From contig NC_013522.1 in assembly GCF_000024905.1 (NCBI RefSeq), positions 1,736,001 through 1,800,000 of the forward strand: a DNA stretch of 64,000 nucleotides, given 5' to 3'. The DNA comes from Thermanaerovibrio acidaminovorans DSM 6589 (GTDB lineage: Bacteria; Synergistota; Synergistia; Synergistales; Synergistaceae). A program made the position numbers and the translations under genes. Positions 1 to 8,348 of this stretch are shown here, piece after piece; position 1 is the first letter of the stretch; each line of letters starts with the position of its first letter. The notes beneath the pieces are model-generated. The model worked only from the letters and a program-made list of their open reading frames with translations. It was not told the origin of the DNA and made no database searches.

Positions 1-852
1 GGGCTTCACCACCTGCTCCGGCGCCCTGGGGGCCACCGGAGGCTTGGGAGACTCCTTGGGGGCCTCCTTGGGAACCTCCTTCTGGTTATCGGTCCCGGCG
101 GGGACCTCGACCACCCCCGGCTCCTGGACCTGCCCCCCGCCGCTACCCTGGGCGGAGACCCTAAGGGACACGCTGCTGCCCGGCGGCACCTTGGCCCCCA
201 CCCGGGGAGCGTGGGACACCACCACCCCTTCCGGGAACGCCTGGGTCTTGACCCGGGCCGCCACCGCCGCCTTCAACCCCATCTGGGAAAGCATCAGCAT
301 CGCCTGGTCCACCGGCTGGCCCACCAGGTCCGGGATCTCCACCAGGTCCTCCCCGTCCCTCCCATGGCTCACCAGGAGGCTCACCGACGCGGTGGTGGGC
401 ACGTTGGCCGGCGCCGAGGGGTTCTGGGCTATCACCTTCCCCGCGGGGGTCACCGGGTCCTTAACCTTGAGCACCTCCGACACCGACAGCCCCAGCTCCG
501 AGAGACGCTTCACCGCCTCCCCCATCTCCAGGCCCCTCACGTCCGGCACGGGAACCACCCGGCCCCCACGGCTGGCCTTGAGGATCACCACCTTGCCCCG
601 CTCCACCGACTCCCCCGGGTCCGGCCACTGGGAGATCACCACCCCCTGAGGCTGGGAGGAGTCCACCTCGTCAACCTTGGCCAGCATGCCAAGCTCCTTC
701 AGCCTGGCCACCGCATCGGTCACCTGAAGGCCTATCAGCGACGGCACCTGGACCTCCGGCCGCTCGAAGAACACCAGCTTCAACGCCATGTAGGCGGAGC
801 CCACTATCACCAAAAGGGACAGAACCACCCCTAACTTGAAGAAACGGCCCAT
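1..852 (-). CDS. PASTA-domain membrane protein, 3' end beyond window
   Basis: The open frame runs from ATG at 852 to the window edge (284 codons, no stop). It has a short cytoplasmic start, one membrane segment (about residues 6-24), then three PASTA repeats at about 34-99, 101-166 and 170-237, with typical phrases such as VPSLIGLQVTDAVARL and VPDVRGLEMGEAVKRL. A Pro/Lys/Glu-rich tail follows. PASTA repeats bind muropeptides or cell-wall precursors in PrkC kinases and PBPs. No kinase domain precedes the membrane segment, so this is a PASTA-only, probably periplasm-facing protein. It starts 13 bases after rsmB, which suggests co-transcription. In Firmicutes the PASTA kinase PrkC often sits near rsmB, so it occupies a comparable position without the kinase. 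Function unknown beyond probable envelope binding. Confidence 0.88.
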   Translation of the reverse strand, partial: MGRFFKLGVVLSLLVIVGSAYMALKLVFFERPEVQVPSLIGLQVTDAVARLKELGMLAKVDEVDSSQPQGVVISQWPDPGESVERGKVVILKASRGGRVVPVPDVRGLEMGEAVKRLSELGLSVSEVLKVKDPVTPAGKVIAQNPSAPANVPTTASVSLLVSHGRDGEDLVEIPDLVGQPVDQAMLMLSQMGLKAAVAARVKTQAFPEGVVVSHAPRVGAKVPPGSSVSLRVSAQGSGGGQVQEPGVVEVPAGTDNQKEVPKEAPKESPKPPVAPRAPEQVVKP

Positions 853-865
853 GAACACCCCTCCG

Positions 866-2179
866 CTATCCTCGCCGGTAGAGAACCGCACAGTAGAACC
901 CGTCCACCCAGGGCAGCCCGGGCCATATGTAGGTGCCGAAAGGACGACCCCGCACGAAAAGCCTGCCCTCCGCCCCTATAGGCTCCTCCACCACCTGGGG
1001 GTTCCGGGAGAGAACATCCCCCACCACCCGCTCGTTCTCCTCCCGGAAGAGGCTGCAGGTGGAGTATATGACCCGGCCACCCTTGGGAATCAGCCCGCAG
1101 GCCCGCTCCAGGAGCCTCACCTGCAGGGACGAGAGAGCCTCCAGGTCCTCCGGGGCAACCCGCCACTTTCCCTCCGGGTGCCTCCCCCAGGTGCCGCTGC
1201 CGCTGCAGGGGGCGTCCAGCATCACCAGCGAGGGCTCCGATAGGGGCTCCAGCTCCAGCGCATCGCCGCACCTCACCACCCCACGGCCCCCAAGGGACCT
1301 CCTCTCCAGGTCCCCCTGGGCCGCCCGGGTCCTGCCAAAGGACTTGTCCCAGCACTCCAACTCCACGTCCTTAAGCAGCGTGAGTAGCGCCGCCCCCTTG
1401 AGTCCACGGCCGGAGCACATGTCCAGCACCGGTCCGCCCCTCCACAGGGCGGAGGCCCACTTCACGATCCACATGGAGGACTCGGACATGGGGGTCAGCG
1501 TCCCGTCACCGTAGCCCGGCACCTCCGGCGGGAAGCCGTAGGAGCAGGTGCGGATGGAGCAATCCAGCCCCCCCTCCCAGGATCGGATCCCGCCGCGCCC
1601 CATGGCCTCCAGAGCGCTGGCCCGGCGGGAGGGATCCACGAAGAACGACGTATACCGCCGCATACCCAAAAGGCGCACCAGCTCCCGGGCCCGCTGGGTC
1701 CCCATCTGGTCCCTGAACAGGTTCGCCGCCCAGGCGGGCAGCCCATGGTAGAGCGCCAGGTCCCTCATGTCCGAGCTCCTGGACAGCCTCTCCAGGAACT
1801 GGGCCCCCTCCCGCTCGATCCGCTTGAGCACCGCCACCAGGATGGGCACCTGGTCCTCCGCCCCCTCCGCCTTCAGACACTGGCTCAGCCCCCCGTAGAG
1901 GGGGCCCGGGCGGAAGTTGCGAAGCTCCATCAGCGCCGCGGCTCCTATGATCAGCCCATCCCGGGTCACCGGCTTCAACTCCTTGAAGGGCCTTTTGAGC
2001 CGCCTCTCCACCATATTCCGCCAAAGGCTCCGGCGCCTCAACGCCCCGTAGACCAGCAGGGACGCCAACCGCCGGTCCTCGGGGGACATGCCCTCCGAAA
2101 CGATCCTCAGGGCCTCGGAGGCGAACGCCCCCTTGGCCACCTCCTTCCAAACCCGCAAGGAAGCCTCTATTCCCCTCAC
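866..2179 (-). CDS. rsmB: RsmB-type 16S rRNA (cytosine-5) methyltransferase
   Basis: 437 aa, GTG start. The N-terminal part (about 1-130) is a NusB-like RNA-binding helical domain. The C-terminal part is a Rossmann-fold m5C methyltransferase. The SAM-binding motif is VLDMCSGRGLKG near residue 250. The two cysteines of RNA m5C enzymes are both present: the PC of LDAPCSGSGTWGRHPEGKW (about 320) and the TC of STCSLFREENE (about 372). RsmB methylates C967 of 16S rRNA in E. coli; the same role is inferred here. It lies between a YugP-like protease and the PASTA gene, all on one strand, resembling the translation and cell-wall clusters of Firmicutes. Length is normal for the family. Confidence 0.93.
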   Translation of the reverse strand: MRGIEASLRVWKEVAKGAFASEALRIVSEGMSPEDRRLASLLVYGALRRRSLWRNMVERRLKRPFKELKPVTRDGLIIGAAALMELRNFRPGPLYGGLSQCLKAEGAEDQVPILVAVLKRIEREGAQFLERLSRSSDMRDLALYHGLPAWAANLFRDQMGTQRARELVRLLGMRRYTSFFVDPSRRASALEAMGRGGIRSWEGGLDCSIRTCSYGFPPEVPGYGDGTLTPMSESSMWIVKWASALWRGGPVLDMCSGRGLKGAALLTLLKDVELECWDKSFGRTRAAQGDLERRSLGGRGVVRCGDALELEPLSEPSLVMLDAPCSGSGTWGRHPEGKWRVAPEDLEALSSLQVRLLERACGLIPKGGRVIYSTCSLFREENERVVGDVLSRNPQVVEEPIGAEGRLFVRGRPFGTYIWPGLPWVDGFYCAVLYRRG

Positions 2180-2213
2180 GATATCAACACCCGCACGTTC
2201 CCATCTCCTCCAC

Positions 2214-2229
2214 GGGGGTCAGACCCCCA
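2214..2229. other. Perfect short inverted repeat between YugP and rsmB
   Basis: An inverted repeat of the form GGGGGTC-A-GACCCCC lies in the 149-base gap between the two minus-strand genes. No T-run follows on either side, so it may be an attenuating or RNA-stabilising hairpin rather than a full terminator. The rest of the gap shows no gene. Confidence 0.45.
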
Positions 2230-2328
2230 TATGTTGAACCTCACCCATGTCAAAGTCCGGACCAAAAAACAGGCCCGCGGGGAGCGAACCCCACGAGCCT
2301 AATGATAACCCAACTTCCCCAAAGGGGC

Positions 2329-3024
2329 CTAATCGTCCCGTCCCCCGATGACCCCCCGCAGAAGGAACAGCCTAAAGAGCTGGGACAGGGCCATCACCGT
2401 GGCGGCCACGTAGGTCCACGCCGCCGCGTCCAGCACCGCCTTGGCCCCCCTTATCTCGTCCGGCGCCAGGTACCCGGTGTCCGCCAGGAGCCGCAACGCC
2501 CGGCGGGAGGCGTCGAACTCCACCGGCAACGTAACCAGATGGAACCCAACCACCCCAAGGAAGAACAGGATCCCCAGGTCCATCATCACCCCGGACCTGA
2601 AGAGGAACCCGATGAAGAACAGGGGCAACGCCGCCATGGACCCTATGTTCACCACCGGAACTATGGAGTTCCTGATCCTGAGGGGGGAGTACCCCTCCAG
2701 GTCCTGCACCGCATGACCCACCTCGTGGGCCGCCACGCCTATGGCGGCTATGCTGTAGTTGCCCCACACGCTGTCCGAGAGCCGGAGCACCTTCGACCTG
2801 GGATCGTAATGGTCCGACAGGTTCCCGGGCACCCGCTCCACCGGCACCCTGAGGCCGAACATGGACAGCAACCGCTCCGCCACCATCTCCGCGGTGACCC
2901 CCTTCCGGGCCCAAACGGCGGAGTAGCGGGCGTAGGTGGACTGCACCCGCATCTGGGCCCACATCCCCAACGCAACGGCGGGGATCAGTATCAAGAACGT
3001 GGGATCGAACATGGGATAGAACAC
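2329..3024 (-). CDS. YugP-family membrane zinc metallopeptidase
   Basis: 231 aa. GTG start with a strong ribosome site (GAGGAGGTGA) about 7 bases upstream. It has an N-terminal membrane segment (about 9-24), then a soluble part with the HEVGH zinc motif at residues 100-104. Two or three further membrane segments follow (about 120-165). The conserved EFDASRRA segment matches the Pfam Zn_peptidase_2 (YugP) family and may supply the third metal ligand. Probably a membrane-embedded, cytoplasm-facing protease; its substrates are unknown. In many Firmicutes this gene neighbours fmt and rsmB, which fits the order here. Confidence 0.9.
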   Translation of the reverse strand: MFYPMFDPTFLILIPAVALGMWAQMRVQSTYARYSAVWARKGVTAEMVAERLLSMFGLRVPVERVPGNLSDHYDPRSKVLRLSDSVWGNYSIAAIGVAAHEVGHAVQDLEGYSPLRIRNSIVPVVNIGSMAALPLFFIGFLFRSGVMMDLGILFFLGVVGFHLVTLPVEFDASRRALRLLADTGYLAPDEIRGAKAVLDAAAWTYVAATVMALSQLFRLFLLRGVIGGRDD

Positions 3025-3150
3025 CGTAAGTCACCTCCTCGATCTATTCACACGGGCCTTCCCCTCCAGGACGCCATGATACACGAGGAGGGGCGATCCC
3101 CTCCTCGGTAGTGTAGCCTATCTTAGCCAAAAGAGCAAGATTGGTCAGGA

Positions 3151-4290
3151 TCAGCGGCGGTAGAAATCCGCCATGGCGGCCACCACCGCCTCCTGCTCCT
3201 CCGGGGTGAGCTCCGGGAACATGGGCAACGCCAGCACCTCCCGGGTCAGCATCTCGCTCACCGGGAAGTCCCCCTCCTTGTAGCCCAGGTAGCGGAAGCA
3301 GGGCTGCAGGTGCAACGACAGGGGATAGTAGACCCGGGTGGTGATCCCCCGCTCCGCCAGGAAGGACTGGAGGGCGTCCCGGTCCTTGGCCCTCACCACG
3401 TACTGGTGGAACACGTGCCGGTTCCCCTCCGCCTCCACCGGCGGGGTGACCCACTCCAGCAGGTCCTTGGCGGCGAAGAGCATCCGGTACCTCTCCGCTA
3501 TGGCCCGCCGCTCCTCGTTCCACTCCTCCGCGTGCCTCAGCCTAACCCGAAGGATCGCCGCCTGGATCTCGTCCAGCCGGCTGTTGAGCCCCACCTCGTC
3601 GTGGAAGTAGGTGGAGGTGGAGCCGTGGACCCGAAGGGACCTGAGCCTGCCCGCCAGCCCCTCGTCACCGGTGGCCACCAGGCCCCCGTCCCCGTAGCAC
3701 CCCAGGTTCTTGGTGGGGAAGAAGGAGAAGCAGGATATGTCCCCCACCGCCCCTCCCCGGAGCAGCTCCCCGTCAACCCGCCTCACCGCCCCGAAGGACT
3801 GGGCGCAGTCCTCGATCAGGCTTATGCCCCGCTCCTTCAGGGGGCCTCGGATCTGCTCCAGGGGGCACATCTGGCCGAAGATGTGCACCGGGAGCACCGC
3901 CTTGGTCTTGTCGGTGACCGCGTCCATCACCATGTCCATCCTCATGTTGTAGGTGTCGGGCTCCACGTCCACGTAGACCGCCCGGGCACCCAGACGGGAT
4001 ATGCAGCTGGTGCTGGCGAAGAAGGTAAACGGGGTGGTTATAACCTCGTCCCCGGGGCCAACCCCGATGGCCATCAACGCCAAAAGCAACGCGTCGCTGC
4101 CGGAGGCGCACCCTATGGCGTGATCCACCCCAAGGTACGAGGCGAACTCCCCCTCGAAGGCCTTCACCTCCGGTCCAAGGATGAAGTGCTGACCCTCCAG
4201 GACCCCCTCCAGCGCCCGGAGGACCTCCCACTTCACCCGCTGATAGTTCCTCTTTAGATCGAACGACGGTATGGAAGACAACCCGATCAT
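3151..4290 (-). CDS. DegT/DnrJ/EryC1/StrS family PLP aminotransferase
   Basis: 379 aa from the ATG at 4290, which has GAGAAGGGGA just upstream; a longer frame to 4353 lacks a ribosome site and family similarity. The fold-type I pattern is clear: CASGSDALLLAL near the start, DVEPDTYNM, the IEDCAQSFGA segment with the PLP-contacting Asp, and the FFPTKNLGCYGDGG segment with the Schiff-base lysine. This family aminates keto-sugar nucleotides (for example 4-keto-6-deoxy sugars) for surface glycans. No sugar-nucleotide pathway gene is adjacent. The upstream GntR gene on the same strand may regulate it. The exact sugar cannot be told from sequence. Confidence 0.9.
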   Translation of the reverse strand: MIGLSSIPSFDLKRNYQRVKWEVLRALEGVLEGQHFILGPEVKAFEGEFASYLGVDHAIGCASGSDALLLALMAIGVGPGDEVITTPFTFFASTSCISRLGARAVYVDVEPDTYNMRMDMVMDAVTDKTKAVLPVHIFGQMCPLEQIRGPLKERGISLIEDCAQSFGAVRRVDGELLRGGAVGDISCFSFFPTKNLGCYGDGGLVATGDEGLAGRLRSLRVHGSTSTYFHDEVGLNSRLDEIQAAILRVRLRHAEEWNEERRAIAERYRMLFAAKDLLEWVTPPVEAEGNRHVFHQYVVRAKDRDALQSFLAERGITTRVYYPLSLHLQPCFRYLGYKEGDFPVSEMLTREVLALPMFPELTPEEQEAVVAAMADFYRR

Positions 4291-4374
4291 TCCCCTTCTC
4301 CAAAAAGATTTGACCCACCGGGTCATTTTAGTTATCCCCGGCGGGTCGCGCAACGTGGCCTTTTTAACTTTTAA

Positions 4375-5052
4375 CTATCTCCCCCCCGTCTCCCCGGAGA
4401 AGAGGCTCCCCTTGGACAGGCGGATGTGGTTCCTCATCCTCTCCACCGCCAGCTCCTCGTCCCGGGCCTTCAGGGCCTCGATTATGGACCGGTGCTCCCC
4501 CACGCTGGGGTTGCTCTCCACTATGTAGAAGGGATCGTAGAAGACTATGTAGACGTTGGTCCTGGCCAAGATGTTCTCCACGTACTCCTTCAGCACCCGG
4601 TTCCCCGCCGCATCGGTGATTATCCGGTGAAACGCCTCGTTCACCTCCAGGTACCTCTCCAGGTTCCGCTCCTCGAAGGCCCGCTCCTCCTCCAGGATGC
4701 ACTCCTCAAGACGCCTCATGTGCCGGTCCGTCACCCGGGGACAGGCAAGCCGGATGGCCAGACACTCCAGCTCCTCCCTGACCACGTAGGCGTCCTCCAT
4801 CTCCTTCCGGCTGGGGGACGCCACCCGGGCCCCGCTGTTGGGAATTATGAGCACCAAACCCTCGCTGGCCAGGCGACGCAACGCCTCCCTCACCGGTGTC
4901 CTGCTCACCTTGAGCCTACTGGCTATGGCCACCTCGGGCAGACGGGTCCCGGAGGTTATCCGCTTGGTTATTATCTCCCTGCGCAGAGTAGAATAGACAT
5001 AGTCCGCCGAGGTGGTGTACAGTGTAGCCTGATGGGTCAACGACTCTTCCAT
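4375..5052 (-). CDS. GntR-family (FadR/FCD-type) transcriptional regulator
   Basis: 225 aa. The N-terminal winged helix (about 15-80) contains SRLKVSRTPVREALRRL, the typical GntR recognition-helix region. The C-terminal helical FCD domain (about 90-215) keeps the metal or effector ligands, seen as the NEAFHRII and SVGEHRSII histidine contexts. Ligands of such regulators are usually small carboxylates or amino-acid derivatives. It is divergent from the aminotransferase at 5171. The 118-base gap holds a good minus-strand promoter and a perfect palindrome, so autoregulation and control of the divergent gene are likely but inferred. Confidence 0.92.
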   Translation of the reverse strand: MEESLTHQATLYTTSADYVYSTLRREIITKRITSGTRLPEVAIASRLKVSRTPVREALRRLASEGLVLIIPNSGARVASPSRKEMEDAYVVREELECLAIRLACPRVTDRHMRRLEECILEEERAFEERNLERYLEVNEAFHRIITDAAGNRVLKEYVENILARTNVYIVFYDPFYIVESNPSVGEHRSIIEALKARDEELAVERMRNHIRLSKGSLFSGETGGR

Positions 5053-5078
5053 GGGCGCCCCTCCTAAAGGGGATTTCT

Positions 5079-5095
5079 AAATATAAACTATATTT
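5079..5095. promoter_or_regulatory. Candidate GntR operator (perfect palindrome)
   Basis: AAATATA-AAC-TATATTT is a perfect 7+3+7 inverted repeat in a GC-rich genome. It lies just downstream of the predicted gntR promoter, between two divergent genes, where a repressor site would be expected. Assignment to the neighbouring GntR protein is inference. Confidence 0.55.
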
Positions 5096-5098
5096 GAC

Positions 5099-5127
5099 AT
5101 TGTAGCGCTTTTCTCTCCCGTACACAA
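5099..5127 (-). promoter_or_regulatory. Predicted sigma-70 promoter of the GntR gene
   Basis: On the minus strand TTGTGT (5122-5127) and TACAAT (5099-5104) are separated by 17 bases. The start codon at 5052 lies about 45 bases downstream, and the palindrome 5079-5095 lies between them. On the plus strand TTGACA (5094-5099) could be the -35 of the divergent gene, but no good -10 follows. Confidence 0.55.
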
Positions 5128-5170
5128 GACCCGCCCGGGATCCCAAATTAAACGATTGGAGGTGTTACCC

Positions 5171-6370
5171 TTGATCCATCCGGAGGAACTGGCAAATAGC
5201 TTCCCGATCCACAGTTCCCCCCTGGTGGAGTACATCCGCCTGGGCCTGGAGAACCGGGCCCTGCCGCTCACTTCCGGGCAGCCATCCCTGGACGCCATGG
5301 ACGTGGACCTGATCTCCCGGTGCTCCGCCCGGGGCATCGCGGAGAATCCGAGGGCCCTGCTCTACGGCAGCAACCGGGGCCTGGGGGCCCTTAGGCAACA
5401 GGTGCTCGCCTGGCAGGCGTCCCTAGGCATAGCCCCCCGGGAGGCCACGGAGGCCCACATCATGATGACCCTGGGGTCCCAGTACGGCTTCCACCTCCTC
5501 TGCCAGGCGATGCTCCAAGGGGGGGACCCGGTGGCCTTCGACGCCCCCTGCTACCCGGACACCTGGTGCACCCTCCTGAGACACCGGGCCAGGCTGGTCC
5601 CCATCCCGGTGGACCAGGACGGCATGGACCTGGACAGGCTGGAGGAACACCTGAGGACCAAGGGGCCCGTCAAGATGGTCTACACCATCCTCAACCACCA
5701 GAACCCCTCAGGCTGCTCCATGAGCCCCCAGCGCCAGGCCCGACTCATGGACCTGGCCGATAGGTACCGCTTCCTGGTGGCGGTGGACGACCCCTACCGG
5801 CTCCTCGACCTGGACCCGGTGGACCGGAACTGCCGGGCGGAGATTCCCCAGCTGGGCTTCGAGACCGGACTGGTGGTCTACCTGGGCTCCTTCTCCAAGA
5901 TCCTCTCCCCCGGGATCCGGCTGGGCTGGCTCATGGGCCACCCAAGCCTGGTGGAGGGATTGGCGAAGCTCCAGGAGATGACCATGATATCCCTCCCCGC
6001 CGCGGACTCCGCCTTGGCCCTCCAGTTCCTCAAGGAGGGCCACATGGGACCCCAGCTGGAAAGGGTCCGATCCTTCCTCCGGGTCCGCCGGCAGGCCCTG
6101 GCGGAGGGGCTATCGTCCCAGGGCCTCACCTTCCACTCCCCCAAGGGAGGGTGCTTCCTCAACCTGCCGGTGGAGGGCGCATCGGAGGTGGCCCTCAGGC
6201 TCGTAAAGGACAAGAAGGTGGCCACCGTGCCCGAACGGGCCTTCTGGCCCAACGTGGAGGGGGCCAGGGACTCCTTCCTCCGGCTCTCCTACTCCTGGTG
6301 CTCCCCGGAGGAGCTCACGGAGGCGGCGGAGCGCATCGGCGAGACCCTGCGGGAGATGGACCGGGCATGA
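5171..6370 (+). CDS. Class I/II PLP-dependent aminotransferase (LysN/AroH-like)
   Basis: 399 aa from TTG at 5171, preceded by GGAGGTG with 6-base spacing; an earlier TTG at 5156 overlaps that ribosome site and is less likely. Fold-type I features: YGSNRGLGALRQQ, TLGSQYGFHLL, the VAVDDPYRLLD aspartate region, and SFSKILSPGIRLGW with the PLP lysine. The closest architecture is the catalytic part of MocR-like or 2-aminoadipate aminotransferases, without a DNA-binding domain. Substrate is not clear; aromatic or branched amino acids or aminoadipate are typical. Its stop overlaps the start of the small membrane-protein gene, so the two are translationally coupled. Confidence 0.9.
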   Translation: MIHPEELANSFPIHSSPLVEYIRLGLENRALPLTSGQPSLDAMDVDLISRCSARGIAENPRALLYGSNRGLGALRQQVLAWQASLGIAPREATEAHIMMTLGSQYGFHLLCQAMLQGGDPVAFDAPCYPDTWCTLLRHRARLVPIPVDQDGMDLDRLEEHLRTKGPVKMVYTILNHQNPSGCSMSPQRQARLMDLADRYRFLVAVDDPYRLLDLDPVDRNCRAEIPQLGFETGLVVYLGSFSKILSPGIRLGWLMGHPSLVEGLAKLQEMTMISLPAADSALALQFLKEGHMGPQLERVRSFLRVRRQALAEGLSSQGLTFHSPKGGCFLNLPVEGASEVALRLVKDKKVATVPERAFWPNVEGARDSFLRLSYSWCSPEELTEAAERIGETLREMDRA

Positions 6371-7044
6371 ACCTGCGGCTCCTGGTCCTGATCCTCTCGA
6401 TCGGTAGCGTCACCGCCTACGGATACGCCCTGGGGGGCCTCATGGCCTACGTGGTCTCCGGCAGGCCCAACTGGCCCTACATGATCTGGGGTCTGGCGGG
6501 GGGGACGATGTGCGCCCTGCTGGCCCTGCGGCTCTGGAGGATCTACATCAAGGACCTGACCTCTCAGCCCCCAGAGGGCCAGGGCCCTACGCCTTAACGT
6601 ACCCGGGTGGTGCCTGGCCGCCACGGCGCACTCCTTGGCGGGACGGTTACACACCAGACACCGCCTCTCCGGTAGCCCCACCTGGCCCCTCTTGAGGGAC
6701 CTCAAGGGGTCCGAGCCGGCGAACACGTCCAGGTCCAGGAGCCTCCCGAAGGGGAGGGCCTCCTCCAGGGCGGCGCAACGGGCCTTCACCTCCAACGGGT
6801 CCGCCTCCGCCGCCACCAGCACCTGGGCCCCCAGGGAGTCCACCCCCGCCCACAGCTCCCGGTGACCGATCCCCCTGAGGGCCTCACCAACCGCCCACCG
6901 GAGGACCTTGAGGTCCCCGGGCAGCCTCTTGGGCCAGCCGGGGACGTTGAGCCCCCCGTGAACCAGCGCCCAGGGCCCCGCGAAGCCCTTCCTTAGACGT
7001 AGCCGCCCCTCCCGGGCGGCCAGGACCGCCTCAAGGGGCCTCAC
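6289..7044 (-). CDS. citX: CitX-like apo-citrate lyase phosphoribosyl-dephospho-CoA transferase
   Basis: CitX attaches the 2'-(5''-phosphoribosyl)-3'-dephospho-CoA prosthetic group to the citrate lyase acyl-carrier subunit. The core (residues 1 to about 148) carries the family motifs FGRLLDLDVF (103-113 region) and RRCLVCNRPAKEC (about 128-139), followed by AARHH. Family members are about 170-185 aa. Here the frame continues to 251 aa through sequence antisense to the small membrane-protein gene, and residues beyond about 155 look like antisense translation (runs of Gln, Pro, His). A one-base shift near 6605 would end the gene at about 6594. Either the tail is real but unconserved, or there is a frameshift. 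The start overlaps the MocR stop by 4 bases. Confidence 0.82.
   Translation of the reverse strand: MRPLEAVLAAREGRLRLRKGFAGPWALVHGGLNVPGWPKRLPGDLKVLRWAVGEALRGIGHRELWAGVDSLGAQVLVAAEADPLEVKARCAALEEALPFGRLLDLDVFAGSDPLRSLKRGQVGLPERRCLVCNRPAKECAVAARHHPGTLRRRALALWGLRGQVLDVDPPEPQGQQGAHRPPRQTPDHVGPVGPAGDHVGHEAPQGVSVGGDATDREDQDQEPQVHARSISRRVSPMRSAASVSSSGEHQE
6367..6597 (+). CDS. Small two-helix membrane protein of unknown function
   Basis: 76 aa. ATG overlaps the TGA of the aminotransferase (ATGA). Two hydrophobic segments are visible, about residues 4-30 (LRLLVLILSIGSVTAYGYAL) and 38-57 (MIWGLAGGTMCALLALRL), followed by a polar tail ending in proline-rich residues. No family was recognised. The position suggests co-expression with the aminotransferase, perhaps as a subunit or anchor, but this is speculation. 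It lies opposite the 3' extension of the citX frame; the hydrophobic pattern makes this plus-strand reading the more convincing of the two in the overlap. Confidence 0.6.
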   Translation: MNLRLLVLILSIGSVTAYGYALGGLMAYVVSGRPNWPYMIWGLAGGTMCALLALRLWRIYIKDLTSQPPEGQGPTP

Positions 7045-8348
7045 GACAGACGCTCCACCAGGCCCCTCAGCTCCCCCGCCGCCCGCCGCAGCTCCTCCGG
7101 CGGGGCGGAGAGGACAGACAGCCGCACCCCCATCACCCGCTCCCCCCGGGGGGAGAACCGGGACCCGGGTGAGACCCGAAGCCCAAGCCTCAGCGCCTCC
7201 CTGGCGAACTCATCCCCATCCACCGACAGGTCAAGCCAGGCGAAGATGCCCCCCTCGGGCATCTGGATCCCCAATGGGGAGCAGAGGGCCTCCATCCTGC
7301 AACGCACCGCCCCCCGGTTGGCCTCCAGGATGGGCTCCACCTCCCAGGAGTCCATTAGGCCCAGGGCTATCCGCTGGGACAGGAGGGGTGCGGGGCCGAA
7401 CAGGGGCTCCTTTACCCTGAGCACCGCCTCCGCCGCCCACCCAGGACATACGAGGTAGCCCAGCTTCATGGGCAGGAACAGCCCCTTGGAGAGGGAGCCC
7501 ACGTAGAGCACCTGGTCTGAGCCCTCCATGGCCTTGAGGGCCGGGACGCTCTCGGGGCCGTACCGCAGCTCCCCGTAGGTGTCGTCCTCCAGGACCTTGA
7601 ACCCCTGGCGGTGGCTCATCTCCAGCACCGCCCGCCTCTCCGGGGCCTTCATGGTCCGGCCGGTTGGGTTATGGAAGCTGGGCACCAGGTAGACCCCGTC
7701 CTCCACCCCCGCCCCTGCCAGGTCCTCCACCCGGGCGAAGGGGACCACATGAAGCCCCAGAAGGCCCGCCTGGACGAAGGCGTAGGGGTATGTGAGACGC
7801 TCCACCCACAGGCGCCTCACCCCCGCCTCCTTCAGGGCCCAGAGGCAGAGGGATAGCCCCTCCCTGCCACCGGAGGTGACCACCACGTCCCCCTCCCGGG
7901 AGGCGATCCCCCGCCGGGCGGAGTACCTGGAAAGGGATGCCCTCAGCCCCCACAGGCCCGCCACGTCCCCATCGCTGGGGGCCTGGTCCCCAAGGGCCCA
8001 GCGGACCGCCCGCCCCATGGGGTGCCGGAGCACCAGCTCCCCCATGGGCTCGTCGGAGCCCAGGTCCAGCACCTCCTCGCAACCCCGCCGCTGGGGGGAG
8101 GAGCGGGACAGGGGGGCCACGAAGACCCCCCTCCTGGGGGACAGGCACAGAAGACCCTCCGCCTCCAGCTCGCAGTAGGCCTCCTCCACGGTGCTCCTGC
8201 TCACCGAGAGCCCCTGGGCCATCTGCCGGTAGGAGGGCAACCGCTCCCCCGGCGGCAGGGCACCGGATAGAATGAGCCGCCTCAGGTGCCCGCTCAGCTG
8301 CCGGTGAAGGGGCACCTGGGACGTCCGATCCAGGGGCACCTCCAGCAT
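7041..8348 (-). CDS. MocR/PdxR-type regulator: GntR helix-turn-helix fused to aminotransferase domain
   Basis: 435 aa. Residues 1-75 form a GntR winged helix (LPSYRQMAQGLSVSRSTVEEAYCELEAEGLL). A linker leads into a fold-type I aminotransferase-like domain with VTSGGREGLSLCL, VPSFHNPTGRTM, VLEDDTYGELRYG and the lysine in VGSLSKGLFLPMKLGYL. MocR proteins use PLP or a PLP-amine adduct as effector. It lies inside a minus-strand cluster between citC (start overlaps citC stop) and citX (4-base overlap), so it is likely co-transcribed and may regulate the cluster. The effector is unknown. Confidence 0.92.
   Translation of the reverse strand: MLEVPLDRTSQVPLHRQLSGHLRRLILSGALPPGERLPSYRQMAQGLSVSRSTVEEAYCELEAEGLLCLSPRRGVFVAPLSRSSPQRRGCEEVLDLGSDEPMGELVLRHPMGRAVRWALGDQAPSDGDVAGLWGLRASLSRYSARRGIASREGDVVVTSGGREGLSLCLWALKEAGVRRLWVERLTYPYAFVQAGLLGLHVVPFARVEDLAGAGVEDGVYLVPSFHNPTGRTMKAPERRAVLEMSHRQGFKVLEDDTYGELRYGPESVPALKAMEGSDQVLYVGSLSKGLFLPMKLGYLVCPGWAAEAVLRVKEPLFGPAPLLSQRIALGLMDSWEVEPILEANRGAVRCRMEALCSPLGIQMPEGGIFAWLDLSVDGDEFAREALRLGLRVSPGSRFSPRGERVMGVRLSVLSAPPEELRRAAGELRGLVERLS

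Noticed and set aside
44-834. Plus-strand frames of 200 codons at the left edge
   Set aside because: They are antisense to the PASTA gene, are rich in Pro/Thr/Arg or His, and show no domain.
3310-4257. Plus-strand frame of 315 codons
   Set aside because: It lies exactly opposite the DegT-type aminotransferase and has shadow composition (Gly, Pro, Val, His).
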